DNA of 64,000 nt from Pararge aegeria. Its lineage: Eukaryota > Arthropoda > Insecta > Lepidoptera > Nymphalidae. The position numbers were made by a program, and so were the translations under genes. The stretch is from positions 7,998,001-8,062,000 of the forward strand of contig NC_053197.1 in the NCBI RefSeq assembly GCF_905163445.1. The letters run 5' to 3'. Below, piece after piece: positions 11,107 to 23,512 of the stretch. The notes under the pieces were generated by a model. That model was not told where the DNA came from and ran no database searches. It was given only the letters and a program-made list of their open reading frames with translations. Every line of letters begins with the position of its first letter. Positions within the stretch are counted from its first letter, which is position 1.

Positions 11107-11190
11107 GTCACCTCGGACGACACCCGCGGGAAGAGGAGGGGTGGTGACAACTCTATTCCGATCTACCGTCACCACACGGTACACCTCAAT
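11107..11190 (-). repeat. Dispersed repeat D, distal part
   Basis: GTCACCTCGGACGACACCCG, then GAAGAGGAGGGGTGGTGAC and ATTCCGATCTACCGTCACC, continue repeat D after the L4 insertion. Equivalent blocks stand at 33612-33690 and 18334-18405. Confidence 0.65.
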
Positions 11191-12690
11191 TGTGTGACAT
11201 GTCTCGCACACCTACCTACCTAAATACATATTATACTGAATTATTTATCATACGCACAGAAGTAAACATTACTATATACATCTCACTCATATAATTGTTA
11301 CATACAATCACTATAATGTAGAAACCCACAGAGACCCCAATCTCATGAAAATGTTTACAGAGTCGACATACTTACGTATGTATACGACTGAAGAGGTAGC
11401 GATAAATAGCCCCCATCAATAGGGGGTAAGTAGTCTCTTTACAAATGCCCCGGGAGCTAACAACACGTATTAAGGTTAGACGATTTACTGCAGATCTATC
11501 TTTCTCTAGCTAATTTATTAACTGCATCAATAGTGTTACGAATTTCCTTAAACCTACTTACTAACTTTACTTTTTACATATTTTCATTGCTTATATATTT
11601 ATTTATATCACCCACTTAATACACTGTAATAATTGACGATAATTATATTTATGAAAAGAAACGACTCCAATAAATATACGCCATCCAAAGATAGTGCCCA
11701 AGACGCTGTCGCTATACAATAATTCAACCGTCTGTCTGCTGAATGTAGGCTCGGCATAGACCTTTCGTGCGTACGTGCTTCTACGTACGATCCTTGCCCT
11801 ATTTATCTAGCCATTTTCCACCACCGTTAATCATCAGTGCATCGGGCCGGAGACCATCCTACGCTGCGCTGTGCTACTCTGTAAGCAATCTTCACTTTGG
11901 AACACATCTACACCATTAACACACCCCAGTGGCACTAATTAGACAAGACCTTTAGGTATTGCAAGGCTTATATTTTAAGCTAAATAAGCTCCAAATAAGA
12001 TCAAACGGATAGACCCGTTTTTGTGACTTGCTGTGAATTTAAAAACAACTAATGTTGCGTCATTCCAAATTAATTCCATCAGAGTCCATCACTGGCATCA
12101 GAGTTTCGAGTCAAACGTAAACATGTCGAAGTTAAAAAAGGAAAGCAATGTATAAACAACTTAGATCGTAACTTTCGTCGGAGCTAAATATTCGCGGAAT
12201 TCGGGGTTGTACTTTTTTAATTAAAGCATTAAATTTCCTATGGTCGTAACCGACTAAAATATATTAAGGTCTGTACCCAATACTGATTCCAACGAACGCT
12301 TGGAAAACCTACTTAAAATTTTCTGCCACCAAACTGCTAACATAACCCTTAACAAAAGGTTGGTATGGATAAAAAATTGTCGTATTTGGTTAATTAAAAA
12401 AAACTATAATAATATATCTATAAATAATACTATCGGTCGAATAAATAAAAAACACTGCTATACCATAGTCGAAAAGAACGCTATGTAACTTTCTACGACT
12501 AAAGAGTATTGAGAATAATATATTTTGTATTTTCGTTACAAAAACTAAAAGAATATATCCCTTGCCATAAACTATTCGTGTTAAATTTTACAAACTGTAA
12601 TGTATTTAGATTAATATTAATTAATATAATATTGAATTTATTCATTTAATAAAATATGAAACTCAGTTGGTTAAAGTAATTACAAAATTA
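11191..12690. other. No recognisable feature
   Basis: Unique-looking sequence with no recognised repeat. CGTACGT/ACGTACG near 11770-11790 is a 7-bp inverted repeat. The open frame at 12300-12488 is lysine/asparagine-rich as expected from AT-rich DNA. Confidence 0.4.
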
Positions 12691-12920
12691 AGCGTTCAAT
12701 ATTAAATTTTGCGAGCGCTCAGCCGGTGAATTTTGAAATATTTAAGTAAAATGATTATGATCGCAGTCGGCGAGATTTTTACTAAAAGAGAGACCTTTCT
12801 ATCTCGGCCGTCTCTAAGTTAATTAGGGTAAAGCAAGCGGAAAAAGCATTCAAAGAAATTGGCCGGCTAATTCGTGAAATGCCCTCAGATACGGGGAAAA
12901 TTTAATTAATAACTGTAGCC
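12691..12920. other. GC-richer island, possible conserved non-coding DNA
   Basis: Base composition rises relative to the flanks (GAGCGCTCAGCCGG, ATCTCGGCCGTCTC, AATTGGCCGGC). There are several TAATTA-type sites and no sustained reading frame. It matches none of the repeats in the window. It could be a regulatory element of a distant gene, but this is inference only. Confidence 0.25.
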
Positions 12921-14104
12921 CGTTCCAATGGGACCCTTTCTTTGGGTCCAAAATATGAAAGTTAATAGCACTTCGAGACATTAATGTTTTATTCATCACG
13001 TGGGAGTACGTATCTCACGTGTTTGATGTTAATACACCGCAGTATTTTTGCTTATTTTTGGAAAATTCGCTTTCATACCATCATCGCCTTACACAGTTTT
13101 TGTGTTTCTGTAGCATTATCCTCAACTATGCAGAGAAACGTGTCATATCAAAATGGCGCCAGACAATCTATCTTAGTCCGACGGAGCTCCAGTCCTCTGA
13201 GGGATGAAGCTATGTCTCTACCTTTCTGTCTCTACAGATTTAGCACGTAATCTCCAAAATTGAAGTTATTTGATATTTCAAACTTTATTATAATACGAAT
13301 TTAAATAGTTTTCTGTCTTCAACGACATTCCCTTTATTGAACCTTAATATAAAGTTAGTCTATTTCTTTAGTTCTATACTTCTATAATATTTGAATGAGG
13401 AAAGTTTTTTTAGTTTATTCGCAGTCAATAAACTACTGAACTGATTTTAATAATTAATTTACCATAAGTAAGCTATTTTATTGAAAAATAACAAGAGCTT
13501 TTGTTGATTTTCATATCAGACTGAAAAAAATGTATTTGCAAACCAAACCAAAAACACGTTCTCGATCTGACTTATCCGCGTGCGCTGTCTAGCACAATAT
13601 TTTACAGAAATACTGCTCATTACCTTTCTCTTAAAAATAAGCCACAATAACACATTCGTGGTAGAAAATAAAAGAAATCGCCGGTTTAAGTCATATTATT
13701 ATCATTAAATAAATAAAGCTTACATTCAAAATTTATGTAGATAAACTTTGCCCTTTAATGATAATGAAATATTAATATTACGGGACGTTTACTCTTATGA
13801 GTAAGGTGTGCATGGTCCATATACCATTACGTTATTTTAAAGTTTAATTATAGCGGTTGGAACCATGGAGGAGGTAGTTCTTATTACAATAAAAACTATT
13901 GTTTAATTAGGTTTCTGATCATTATATCCAAACAAGCTTGAGGCATTGAGTGACACAATTATATAAGTTTGTGGTATTAATACAATTTGTGTCTGTATTT
14001 ACTATTTGATAATAGTTTTGTTGCGAATGCTACTCACAACTTTACATAAACTACATGCCAATATTATACATTGTAGTCATTAAATAAATAAATCAATTAA
14101 AGTA
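12921..14104. other. No recognisable feature
   Basis: Short overlapping frames at 12984-13250 carry no motif and have no codon bias that I can see. No repeats were found. Confidence 0.4.
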
Positions 14105-14340
14105 TATTAATAAAAAAGAAATAAATATACTAAAGACGTACACACATCGCCATCTAGCCCCCAAATAACCGTAGCTTGTTTAATGGGTACTAAGATAACT
14201 GATGAATAATGTATCTAAATACTTAAAATATACAGAAAACACCCAGACACTAAAAACATTCACGTTTTTCATACAAACATTTTTCCAGTTGTAAGAATAG
14301 AACCCACACCCATGGACTCAGAAAGCACGGTCTTGCATTT
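14105..14340 (-). mobile_element. SINE-B, diverged
   Basis: On plus it reads a TA-rich tail, CACACATCGCCATCTAGCCC, TAATGGGTACTAAGATAACT, CACCCAGACACTAAAAACAT, and ACCCATGGACTCAGAAAGCA near the tRNA-like head. The box A region is no longer recognisable, so the promoter is probably dead. Confidence 0.75.
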
Positions 14341-14723
14341 ACTTAAACTATTTTATTAATCTATCTCGTTCACACTATAACCTTTTGAAAGAATAGCCTG
14401 ACAGTGAAAATGCAATTGATTGATCTGGTCTACTGACTGCTATTCTAAAAGTAGTAGCCGATCATATAACCGTTAAGCTGCCAGGTTCAGGCAACGCAAA
14501 TTTTTTGACTGAATTAATTATGATTTTTTTAATGTTTCCAACACTTCTTGTCGTATAAATAAAAAAAATCTACATATAATTTTATTGACCAGTATTATAT
14601 GTACCTAAAATTGGAGAGTTTTATTAATTTTTAAAAGTCGTAAGAGTGAATTTCCAGTATACAAAATTTTCCGACGCGTCTACAAGGACTTCAAGCTTTA
14701 TCTACACGCAAAGCGGATTTTAT

Positions 14724-14945
14724 GATCATCGTCATATCAACCTTTTACCGGCCCACTACAGAGCACGGGTCTCCTCCCCCAATGAGAAGGGAATAAGGCC
14801 GTAGTCCACCACGCTGGCTCAGTGCGGATTGGCGGACTCCACACACCTTTGAGATTTTTATGAAGAACTCTCAGGCATGCAGGTTTCCATACGATGTTTT
14901 CCTTCACCGTTGATGCAAGAGATATTTTATTTGCTAAAAAAACAC
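14724..14945 (-). mobile_element. SINE-A, 5'-truncated
   Basis: This shows the 3' two thirds of SINE-A in reverse: CATATCAACCTTTTACCGGC, GCACGGGTCTCCTCCC, CCACGCTGG, GGACTCCACACACCTTTGAG and CATGCAGGTTTCCATACGATG. The tRNA-like head is missing. Confidence 0.8.
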
Positions 14946-15889
14946 AGACAGTTCTAATCATACAAACTGTCAAGTGGTCGTTCTCGATAAAACGCATTAT
15001 TTGACGGTCGGGATTTTAAGCTTTGTACAAAGACAGTAAATTACAGAAACATTACTACTACTACTCCTTCATACATTATTTACTACAAAAGTATATGTAA
15101 AATCGCTTAAAGCGGTAATAAATAAGTTTAATATTGTGTGACATCAAATGCCTACGGTACTCCACGTTACGTTAACATAAAATATTCATCCCCGCCTTCT
15201 TATATGGGGATGTTCTCAAACTGATGAGTTTTTGGAATTTTTATTACAGATTAATTTCTATTGTTAATGTATGTGTTATACTCACGTCATTTTGCCGGTT
15301 TATATGTTAAGTGATGGTTGGGCATATTGGAAACAGACTAGGAGTTATTTGGCAAAGTTTGTGACGCCTTTGAATAAATAATTATATTCGTAGGAACGGA
15401 CAATTTCACATAAACTCTGTCTGTACGTCAACTTCCGAACTACGCAGTTTTACATCAGCTTTAAACTTTAGTTGTAAACCTTTTATTTTATTAAAATTTT
15501 ACAAACTCTTCAACAATTTGAAATCGCAGAAGTTTGATCGTATTTATTTTTGACGTACGAAACAGGAATCGTTAAATCAAAGCCTCTAAACTTGGTCATT
15601 TTTTTAACTCCCCTATACAAACAATTTTATTTGATCAGTCAGTTGTAAAATTTGGACATTTTGTGAGGGAATCTTTTATAGCGCATCATAAATATCTCCA
15701 GGAGATTTCTATGTTGCGAGTTATGTTTATTTGTAAAATTATTAAAAGTTTTCCGAGTACACTTTATCCGAATGTTCGCTATGAAAAAAAAGTAAGTTAT
15801 AAGCACTTTAAACGGGGATTTAATATTCATTTAGTCCAAGAGGACGATGCAAATTTGTTTATTAATACAATTAACTTCCAACGTATCGG
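14946..15889. other. No recognisable feature
   Basis: Frames on opposite strands at 15639-15902 overlap each other and have no recognisable motif. No repeat was identified. Confidence 0.4.
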
Positions 15890-16180
15890 ACTTAGTACTT
15901 AGCGGGTATTTAAAAATTTAGCGCCCGTTCTTCCAACGTTCGCCCCCGGGCTTTCACTCTTAATTATTACTTTGGGAAAATTAAGACTGTCGTTTAGAGC
16001 AGAGTGCCCGAGTAAAGGTTGCGCCTTCCATTTATCTAAATGTATTTTATCTTGCCGGGGGCGCACGAACTACGGAGTTGTCGTTCTCTGTGTATGTTTG
16101 TATCGCCCTTTGGAGGGTTCGTAATGCGATACTTTGATAGGATCACTTTCTAGTTCCTCACCTCCTTAAGGTGAGTCTTT
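15890..16180. other. GC-richer island, possible conserved non-coding DNA
   Basis: It contains GCCCCCGGGC, GCCGGGGGCGCAC and several AATTA sites, without a reading frame and without similarity to the repeat families. A distal regulatory element is one possibility; this is inference. Confidence 0.25.
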
Positions 16181-16503
16181 GGAATAACAGGATCCTGTTT
16201 TAAGAGGCATAAATTTCAGAAATGTTGATTTATCAAGTTAAACATTTTTTAAAAAGAGATAATGAGATGTCTTTTAAATTAAATAAGTGTACCTAATTAA
16301 TCAATATATGTATGTATAGGTATATTGCATATAGATTTTAAAAGAAATAATACCTATAATATTTTATTGATTAATAGTATTTATAAGCCTTCGATTGCCT
16401 GTAAGAGATCGCTTTGTAGACAAATTGTAACTTCTTAATAAAAGCGACAAAAGTGGGTTAAGTAATATATTACTAAATCTTAAGTTGTGATATTGTCTCT
16501 TTA

Positions 16504-16780
16504 GACGGCCGATTGGCGCAGTGGGCAGCGACCCTGCTTTCTGAGTCAAAGGCCGTGGGTTCGATTCCCACAACTGGAAAATGTTTGTGTGATGAACAGG
16601 AATGTTTTTCAGTGTCTGGATGTTTGTTTTTACATTTTAAGTATTATTTAAGTATATTATTCATACAAATATTCATCAGTCATCTTAGCACCCATAACAC
16701 AATCTACGCTTACTTTGGGGCTAGATGGCGCAGTGTGTATTGTCGTAGTATATTTATTTATTTATTATTTATTTATTCTG
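16504..16780 (+). mobile_element. SINE-B, full length
   Basis: The tRNA-like head has box A TGGCGCAGTGGG at 16514-16525 and box B GGTTCGATTCC at 16558-16568. The body follows (AATGTTTGTGTGATGAAC, TTTTTCAGTGTCTGG, ATTCATCAGTCATCTTAG, TTTGGGGCTAGATGGCGCAG), with a (TTTA)n tail from about 16750. Both promoter boxes match the polymerase III consensus, so it is the best preserved SINE-B head in the window. Confidence 0.9.
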
Positions 16781-17497
16781 ATGTCCACGTAAAAACTGTT
16801 AGAATGGCAAAAGATGAGCAAGGTTGTTGTGGATAGAAATTTTATTATAGTTACTACATACTGAATAATAATTATAGACACAAGACGGTTCCGAATGCCT
16901 TTCTAGCTAACCCGAACTATATCTAATTATAAAGGCCTCTCCAAAGTTCCCCTTTTCCCCGTTCACGCTTGTGATACGGCGTGTCAGGCCGCCGTGTTAA
17001 GTACATTACCTATTGTAAGTGTTCTTTGAGGTGCGACTTACTTCGACAGATCTAACGCTTTTACTGTAATTATTATGAGCCGCGCCTCTTACATGTTCCT
17101 CGCCTAATTTATTAGGGAAACTCGAAACTTTCATTAAATATTTCCCTTTGTAACCTACCTAGTAGGGTGGGGCTAGCAGTCCGCTTGATAGCTATCTCAG
17201 TAGACAAATGCGTTAGGATAACGTGATAGGTCATTCAGCGGGGGGCGAGTGACGAGGAACAATCTCTTACTACAGGTTACCAGTCGTCATTTTTACACTA
17301 CAAGTTAGTCTTTGATCTAATTAACCCTAGTAGTTGTTAGTAGGTAGTTGATTTTGAGGCAGGACCATAATGATGCTCCTATTTCACACAGGCAAAAAAG
17401 CGGTATTCCAAGACTATGTATTTAAGGTAGTATGAATTAAACATTGTAACATTGTTTGATTGCAACCTCCCTTGGTGGTAAGTTATCATATAAAAGT
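16781..17497. other. No recognisable feature; moderately GC-rich 16925-17180
   Basis: No gene. The part from 16925 to 17180 is richer in GC than its flanks and matches none of the repeats. Confidence 0.35.
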
Positions 17498-17592
17498 CTA
17501 CTGATAGATTAAAGGGCTCTTTCGAAGGGAGGGTTTACCTAAAATCACCATTCTGGGCCCTAATATGTAATCGCTGCTGCCCGTGCTCCGTT
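17498..17592 (-). repeat. Dispersed repeat D fragment
   Basis: AAAGGGCTCTTTCGAAGGGAG, ATCACCATTCTGGGCC and CGCTGCTGCCCGTGCTCCG match the middle of repeat D in reverse. Confidence 0.5.
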
Positions 17593-17764
17593 ATTAGATT
17601 AGTGGAAAACCATCGCATATAAACACTTCTTAGGGCATGCAGGGAGCACGTTCTCGAACGTGACGCACTCAGTGGCGTTCCTAGTTTCTTGAATTAGAGC
17701 AATCCCAGTTACATAAACGGCTAATTTGACTTATCATATCATATGACCTATATAAGGCAGTTCT

Positions 17765-18029
17765 TGTTGTGCCAAATGAAAAAGGTCATCTCATCTTTGA
17801 AAGAATCTACGATTACGGTCCATACGCATATTATGAATAAAAAGCCTGGCTTTTCAGCTTCTACGAGTATGGTAGTACCGCCACTGGCCGCACTGTGTTG
17901 TGCCAAATGAAAAAGATCATCTCATCTTTGAAAGAATCTACGATTACGGTCCATACGCATATTATGAATAAAAAGCCTGGCTTTTCAGCTTCTACGAGTA
18001 TGGCAGTACCGCCACTGGCCGCACTGTGT
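17765..18029. repeat. 131-bp direct tandem duplication
   Basis: Two adjacent copies (17765-17895 and 17896-18026, continuing to 18029) differ at only a few positions, for example AAAGGTC versus AAAGATC and ATGGTAG versus ATGGCAG. The unit begins TGTTGTGCCAAATG and ends GGCCGCAC. No function is evident. The near-identity points to a recent local duplication or an assembly artefact. Confidence 0.85.
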
Positions 18030-18047
18030 CCATTAATTTGAGACGAA

Positions 18048-18199
18048 GGTATTACGCCGTATGTGTACGTATCTCGCGACAGGCGTAAATCTTGCAATCG
18101 CTGCTGTCAAACGTCACTTTTGTTTATTTATTGTATGGAAAAGTAAAGTTTGACAGAAGTGATCGCCATATTTACACCTGTTGCAAGATAAGTAATCAC
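18048..18199. mobile_element. MITE-like palindromic element I
   Basis: The outer ends are imperfect inverted repeats. GGTATTACG with CTCGCGACAGGCGTAAAT on the left faces TTACACCTGTTGCAAG and GTAATCACC on the right. The inner TGTCAAACGTCACTTTT faces AAAAGTAAAGTTTGACA. A second, shorter copy is at 28080-28173. There is no ORF, and target duplications could not be fixed. Confidence 0.5.
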
Positions 18200-18333
18200 C
18201 CTGCGGAACAGAACACTGCTGCTTAGCGGCAGAAATTTTCATGGTGATCATTCCCCGGATGAGCTCTGTTACAAAAAGCTCTTCTACTAAGTACTGAAAA
18301 GATTTTCCGACTCGATATGTTGCCTCGTACGAC

Positions 18334-18405
18334 ACTCGTGGTAAAAAAAGTTTTAGTAGAAACTGCATTCTGATCTGCCGTCAGCACACGGCACAGTATA
18401 TAGAT
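18334..18405 (-). repeat. Dispersed repeat D distal fragment
   Basis: CCTCGTACGACACTCGTGG and ATTCTGATCTGCCGTCAGC match the distal block of repeat D (compare 33619-33690). With 17498-17592 it may be one D copy split by later insertions. Confidence 0.5.
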
Positions 18406-18960
18406 AATTCTATGAAACCCGTATCCATATTGGTTTCTTCGTATCATCGTACTAATACGCTAAATCGCTTGGCGGCATGTCTTTGTCTGTAAGGTGGAAG
18501 GGAAGTGAAGTAGAAAAGCCAGCATCGTTTTATGCCAGAAGGTCCTTACAGACTTTCATATTTCCCTGCTGGGGATTTCTCCAGGATCCTACCAATAGAT
18601 CTTGATCTGGTAGCAATGGGAATTATACGATTCAACCCAGATTCAATATTTTTTCAAATCGTTTAATACATTACAGAGTCCTGCAAGGCTAGCACGGGCG
18701 GGAGATTAAAATTATATCCCCGATAATATCCCCTGATAGGGGAATAGGAGAAGTTTACCCCCGTTTATTAATACACAAATATTATATGGATATAATTTTT
18801 ACTAGTGCGCCATTGCTCTGAGAGTTGATAAAGCTGTGGGAGAAGGTAAATTTTTATCCTTTCCCCGGGGAGATAATTGTCTCCTGCCCATGCTAGCCGT
18901 GCAGAGGTAACAAAAATGTAAAAAAAAATATTAAAAAAAATATATAGTTCTTTTCTTTAT

Positions 18961-19020
18961 ATCTCTCTTTCCTATGAGAGAAAAGGCCTATGCCCAGCAG
19001 TACTCATGTCGACGATGATG
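18961..19020 (+). repeat. Repeat D 3'-end fragment
   Basis: CCTATGAGAGAAAAGGCCTA then TGCCCAGCAGT and GATGATGA correspond to the terminal part of repeat D on plus (compare GAGAGGCCTTTAGTCCAACA at 54191). Confidence 0.4.
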
Positions 19021-19544
19021 ACTAAATAATTAACTAAAAAAACAGCTAATATCTATAACAATAGTTTATATGTAATTTAAATAATAATTATTGCATTGTG
19101 GTGACAAAGTGCTAAAGAATCGAAAACAATTCCCAAATTATTGGTTAACCATTTTAGCGAAGATTTCATCTGCAGCGCGTAGATTTGTGGTCTGATCTCA
19201 TTTACATTACAGTTGAATAGCAAATTTTAATTCAATAGTTGGGAAATGCATCGTTATTACACTTATATTATAAATGCGATTCTGTTTGTTGGTTTGTCAT
19301 TCTTTTATACAGCACTAAAGCATTTTATAAAAAGTCGTGGACTAGTCATAAATGTAATTCTAGAATATGTGGTTATTAGCAGTTATCTGTTTATGCATAA
19401 AATATAACTAAATATTTCTCTGTATGGCGCAGAAACATGGTTTGTTATAAAAACCGTCGCAAAATCGATGCACTCGAAATGTGGTGCTGGCGGCGACGGT
19501 TGCGGATCCCTTGCGGAGGCGGAGGACCTAAAAGTCAAGGATCT
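19021..19544. other. No recognisable feature
   Basis: An E-type 3' end (ATTATAAATGCGATTCTG) is possible near 19268. Otherwise nothing was recognised. Confidence 0.35.
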
Positions 19545-19815
19545 AAACGTCAAAGAGAGATTATTGTCGAGACGGGTCTCTTTTCTTAGGCCGTGGTCCA
19601 TTACGCTGGCCAGAGAGAGATTGGAATACTTCACGCGCCTCTGAGGCCAATATCTCAGGCATGCAGGTTTCCTCACGAGGTTTTCCTTCATCATTAAAAC
19701 AAGTGATATTTTAATTGTTTGAATTAAAAACGCAACTTAACTCCGAAAAGTTAGAGGTGCCGGGGTTCGAACTCGGCCCAAAGCTACATTTACTCGGCTG
19801 TCGCATACTTAATCG
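19545..19815 (-). mobile_element. SINE-A, full length but diverged
   Basis: In reverse it reads GACGGGTCTC, CCACGCTGGCC-like and CATGCAGGTTTCCTCACGAG blocks, then GGGGTTCGAACTCGGCC (box B) and AATCGGCTATCACC (box A region). Several substitutions are spread through the body. Confidence 0.8.
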
Positions 19816-20092
19816 GCTATCACCAACCAGTAAAATCATATAAACGTATACATAAGTAACGTTGGTGGAAGTTCATGATATCCAAAGAATTAAAAAAAAA
19901 AATATTCTAATCTAGCATGTGTAGTCATTTTTTATTGCACGTTGTTTTTCCAGATTTTGAAAATCCCACAGCACAGTTAGCTTTTCCGGAATAAAAGTAT
20001 CTAATACATAAAAGTAATTAATACCGTTAATCAAACTATGTATATGTGCCAAATTCTATCAAGAAGTGCAATAGTTGGGCCAACCATAGAGA

Positions 20093-20405
20093 ACCTCCCT
20101 GGATGGCGCCGTAGTGAGCGCTGTGGTTTGGAGTCCCAGGTTGTGGCTAAGTTGGAGGTCGATCCCAGGTTCGATCCCCGACAGGAGCAATTTATAATTT
20201 AAGAATTTTCTCTGACCTAGTCTGATGAGAGCCTTCGGCCATAGCTGGCTACCACCATACCGAAAAAACGTGCCGCTTAGTGATTACGCGTTCCGGTACG
20301 ATATCGCATAGCAACCAATTAGGGGTATGTGTTTAAGAATACTGCCATACCTCTTAACAGATCAGCCCTTTACCATCTTAGAAATTGTAGTAGAATAAAC
20401 AAATA
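20093..20405 (+). mobile_element. SINE-C, full length
   Basis: The head CTCCCTGGATGGCGCCGTAG with box B GGTTCGATCCCCGACAGG is tRNA-like. The body has CTTCGGCCATAGCTGGC, GTGCCGCTTAGTGA, TAACAGATCAGCCC and TTACCATCTTAGA. The 3' end runs into an (AAACAAAT)n-like tail to about 20450. The 12-13 bp inserted in the head distinguish it from other SINE-C copies. Confidence 0.8.
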
Positions 20406-23395
20406 AACATAAACAGAATAAACAAGCAAACAAATAAATAAACAGATGAACTTTCTAATGGTATGGATAGCATTTAAAACACCAATTATCTAGTCGTCAC
20501 TGATATCACATTAAGCATACTTAATGTTCATTGTAAAACTTTTACCCTCGTTGGCATTTTTGTCGGAATATTCTGTGTCACAGCAAAAGGATTAAGCATG
20601 CCAAGTAAAATAAAATGAAAATATCTGACAAACTTAGCAGTCTCTAAGCATTATACGGCTTTGTTTGAGTGCTTCGTATTTTTAACACAGCTTCGTATGT
20701 TACTGTCACTGCAAAAGAGAATACAAATAATACGCTTAAAAACATTTTCAGTCTGCAAATGTACATAAATATAATCATGTCTCGAATTAATATAGTTGGT
20801 AAATGTTTTCTTTAAACCACATATTTAAATTTATACCCGTTGTGTTTAATTGTAAAAGACCCTACAATACTATAGTTAATGCGCTCTTATATTAGTATTA
20901 TACTGGAGGATGTGAAAAAAAGAGTTTTGGTATTGTATATGGAGGAGTTTTAATGTAATGGGGTATCTACTTAAGATAATTCTTTGAGAATACGTACATC
21001 TCAAATGGATCAGGCAGAATGATTGCCGACCTCAATCAAATTTATTCTGATTTATTATTGAAAATATATATATATATATATTTTAAGTAGTTTATGACAC
21101 GAATGGTTAATAAATCTATATAACGGTATCTTGCATTAACAAAAGTGAATAGAACGAAGTCTCAAACTTTATCTCCTTTGATTATCAGAATAGATTATTA
21201 GGATATTGTATATATTAAAGTAGAAGTTATTCTTATGGTCTGTTATCTTTCACGTCTAAATCACTAAACAGATGTTGATAATTTGATCTGAATCTGATGA
21301 ATGAAAATTCGGCGAGGAGGTAGATTTGCGGCAAAGACTTACCTCAGGATTTAAAAAAACGAAAACAACGCTGTTAAAGGCCGGGACCACATACTTTAGT
21401 ATGTATTACATATCTTCCCAAACCGGTACCAATATTTTTAACTTCTAACTAATCCCATCAATTCAACAAAGTTTTGGAAAATGGCGTCTTGATTAACTTT
21501 TTAAATTGAGTTTGACTAAAGTTCGCTACTAAGGTTCATAAACTCATATCAATTTCATTTAGTGTATTTATGCTGACTGTTGAAAGGAATTCAAGTAAAG
21601 TAATAATGGTAATTGGGAATGCATATAAAATAGATATCATCATTCAACGTCAAAATCAGTATATTGTAATTAAACAAACACTATTAAGAAATTGATATAG
21701 GAAAAAGTAAGGTATAATCAATAAAAAATTTGAATAAGTTAACGATAAAATTTCAGCACGAACACTTGAGTGCTAAGCAGGATTTCACGAGTATTACCAA
21801 TAAAACCTTCTACGCAGGTGTTGATGTTGAAACATTAATTTCTTTTCTTTTAGAGCGTATTTCTCATGAACACCGACATTTTATTACAAGGTTTAACTCG
21901 AATGTTCCTCAAATAATAAAGAAAGGCACAAACTGACCACTCGTAAAACTGAAATTGCTTTTAAAGCGTACCAATGTGTTTGTTAGGGAAGTAGAGCATA
22001 ATTTTATTTTGAAAATATAGTGTTTATAGGCTAGTTGCCTATCATTTTCAGTAGCAATTACATAATGATTTTTAACTTTTGCAATGTATCTAATATATAT
22101 AGAGATCAGCCTTTAAGTTTCCTTATCTTAAGATCTATTACTGTGCTTTTCAGTGAAAGCAAAACATACAAACAAAAAAAAATTTTTACATTGATGATAT
22201 ATAATTATATAAATCTTTTAAAAAGAAAGAAATATTTTTTTTTTACTACATTTTTAAGTAGGAAGGAAAATGTAATAACTTCTAGGTCCTAGCTATTAAA
22301 CTCATTTGAGTTTCAATTAATGTTCGCCGAAAAAGCAATAAAGGAAAAACAATGAGACATCTTGTTTTAAATAAGAACCTTCATTGGTAGATTATGTTCA
22401 TTGTACACACATAAAATATAACTATATGTATAAAGAAAAGTCGGAATATTTTTCTACACTATGCACTGTTTCTTATGGGATATCTAGCACATTATTGATC
22501 GAGGAGAAAAACAATCTTTATAAGAGATTCAATGTTATTAAACTTTGTAAGATTGAAAAAAAAAGCTGCAATGAATAATCTCGAAGCCCATTCTCTGAAA
22601 TCCATTTATGAAATATCCCATAAATAGTCGGGCTACGTTATTTATTCTAAGACAGAAAGGAAGATCAAATAGCCTTTGTCCTCCCCTTTTTACTTATTCA
22701 AACAAAATTACATATGCCAGCTTCTGGATCGCCATCGGCCGAAATTTTACGCGCTAGAGATAGTGTCATGAATATAAATCTATCGTAAAAGACACCGAAG
22801 AGAGGCCACCGGAGTTTACGGCATGGCTCACTTTGCATTCTTTCTACAACGGCCCTTTACGGTCGCTTTATGGACTCAGGTCCTTTGCATAAAGCCTCAG
22901 AACTGAGGGGTCTTGTATTAGGATCGTCGCTTACGATTATTTTTCTCACTATGGATTTAGCGGTCTTCGTTGTAAAGTACTATGTTATACGATCCCATCG
23001 TGAAATGGAATTTCTATAAATTTATCTAATTCGTGTTCAAACATACCTATAATTAAAATTTATTTAGTGAAATATTTTCCCTCTGGAGACCAATTCGTTA
23101 TTGCAGTTAGTAAAAACATTTTTAAGATATTAATTTATTTGAAAAACGTGACAAAAAGAGTGTTATTTTAAACGGCGAAAATATTTAGCGCCTGCAGGGA
23201 TCTCTGTTAACTATTAATCCCATTTTCTTTTGCTAGAGATAACGAAACTCATTTAAGATATCTCGCAAACGCCTTTCAGGCGTTTTGGGGTGCAAGTTGG
23301 ATTGGACAGCTACGCTGATGGAGTCGCCTTGGTACTATAACAACGGTATGTTAGATAAAGAAAAATATAAATTCCGCTGAAGTACTATCCCTAAT
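20406..23395. other. Mostly unrecognised DNA; (AT)n at 21064-21084
   Basis: This is a long tract without SINE, LINE or PLE matches. Frames at 21730-22578 are AT-rich, low in complexity and motif-free. The part from 22690 to 22960 is richer in GC (CCATCGGCCGAAATTTTACG, AAGAGAGGCCACCGGAG) and could be conserved non-coding DNA. No gene can be supported. Confidence 0.35.
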
Positions 23396-23512
23396 AGCGG
23401 TAATAGCCTAGTGACTAGGACTTCGGCTTCGCTTTCGAAAGGACCGAGTTCGGGAGCGAACTTTTCAGAGTCATGTGTGTTTTTAATTTAAACAATTTAA
23501 ATATCACTGGTT
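23396..23512 (+). mobile_element. SINE-A head, split by PLE
   Basis: Box A reads TAGCCTAGTGAC and the box B region ACCGAGTTCGGGAGCGAA, followed by the body up to TATCACTGGTT. The rest of the SINE lies beyond the PLE at 23838-24018. Confidence 0.8.

Noticed and set aside
16504..16575. tRNA gene-like segment with good A and B boxes
   Set aside because: It has no cloverleaf that I can close and is followed by the SINE-B body and tail, and the same head recurs at 32477 and 47149. It is a SINE head.
16513..16836. 107-codon open frame
   Set aside because: It starts in the SINE-B head and runs through its body and tail; composition is that of the SINE.
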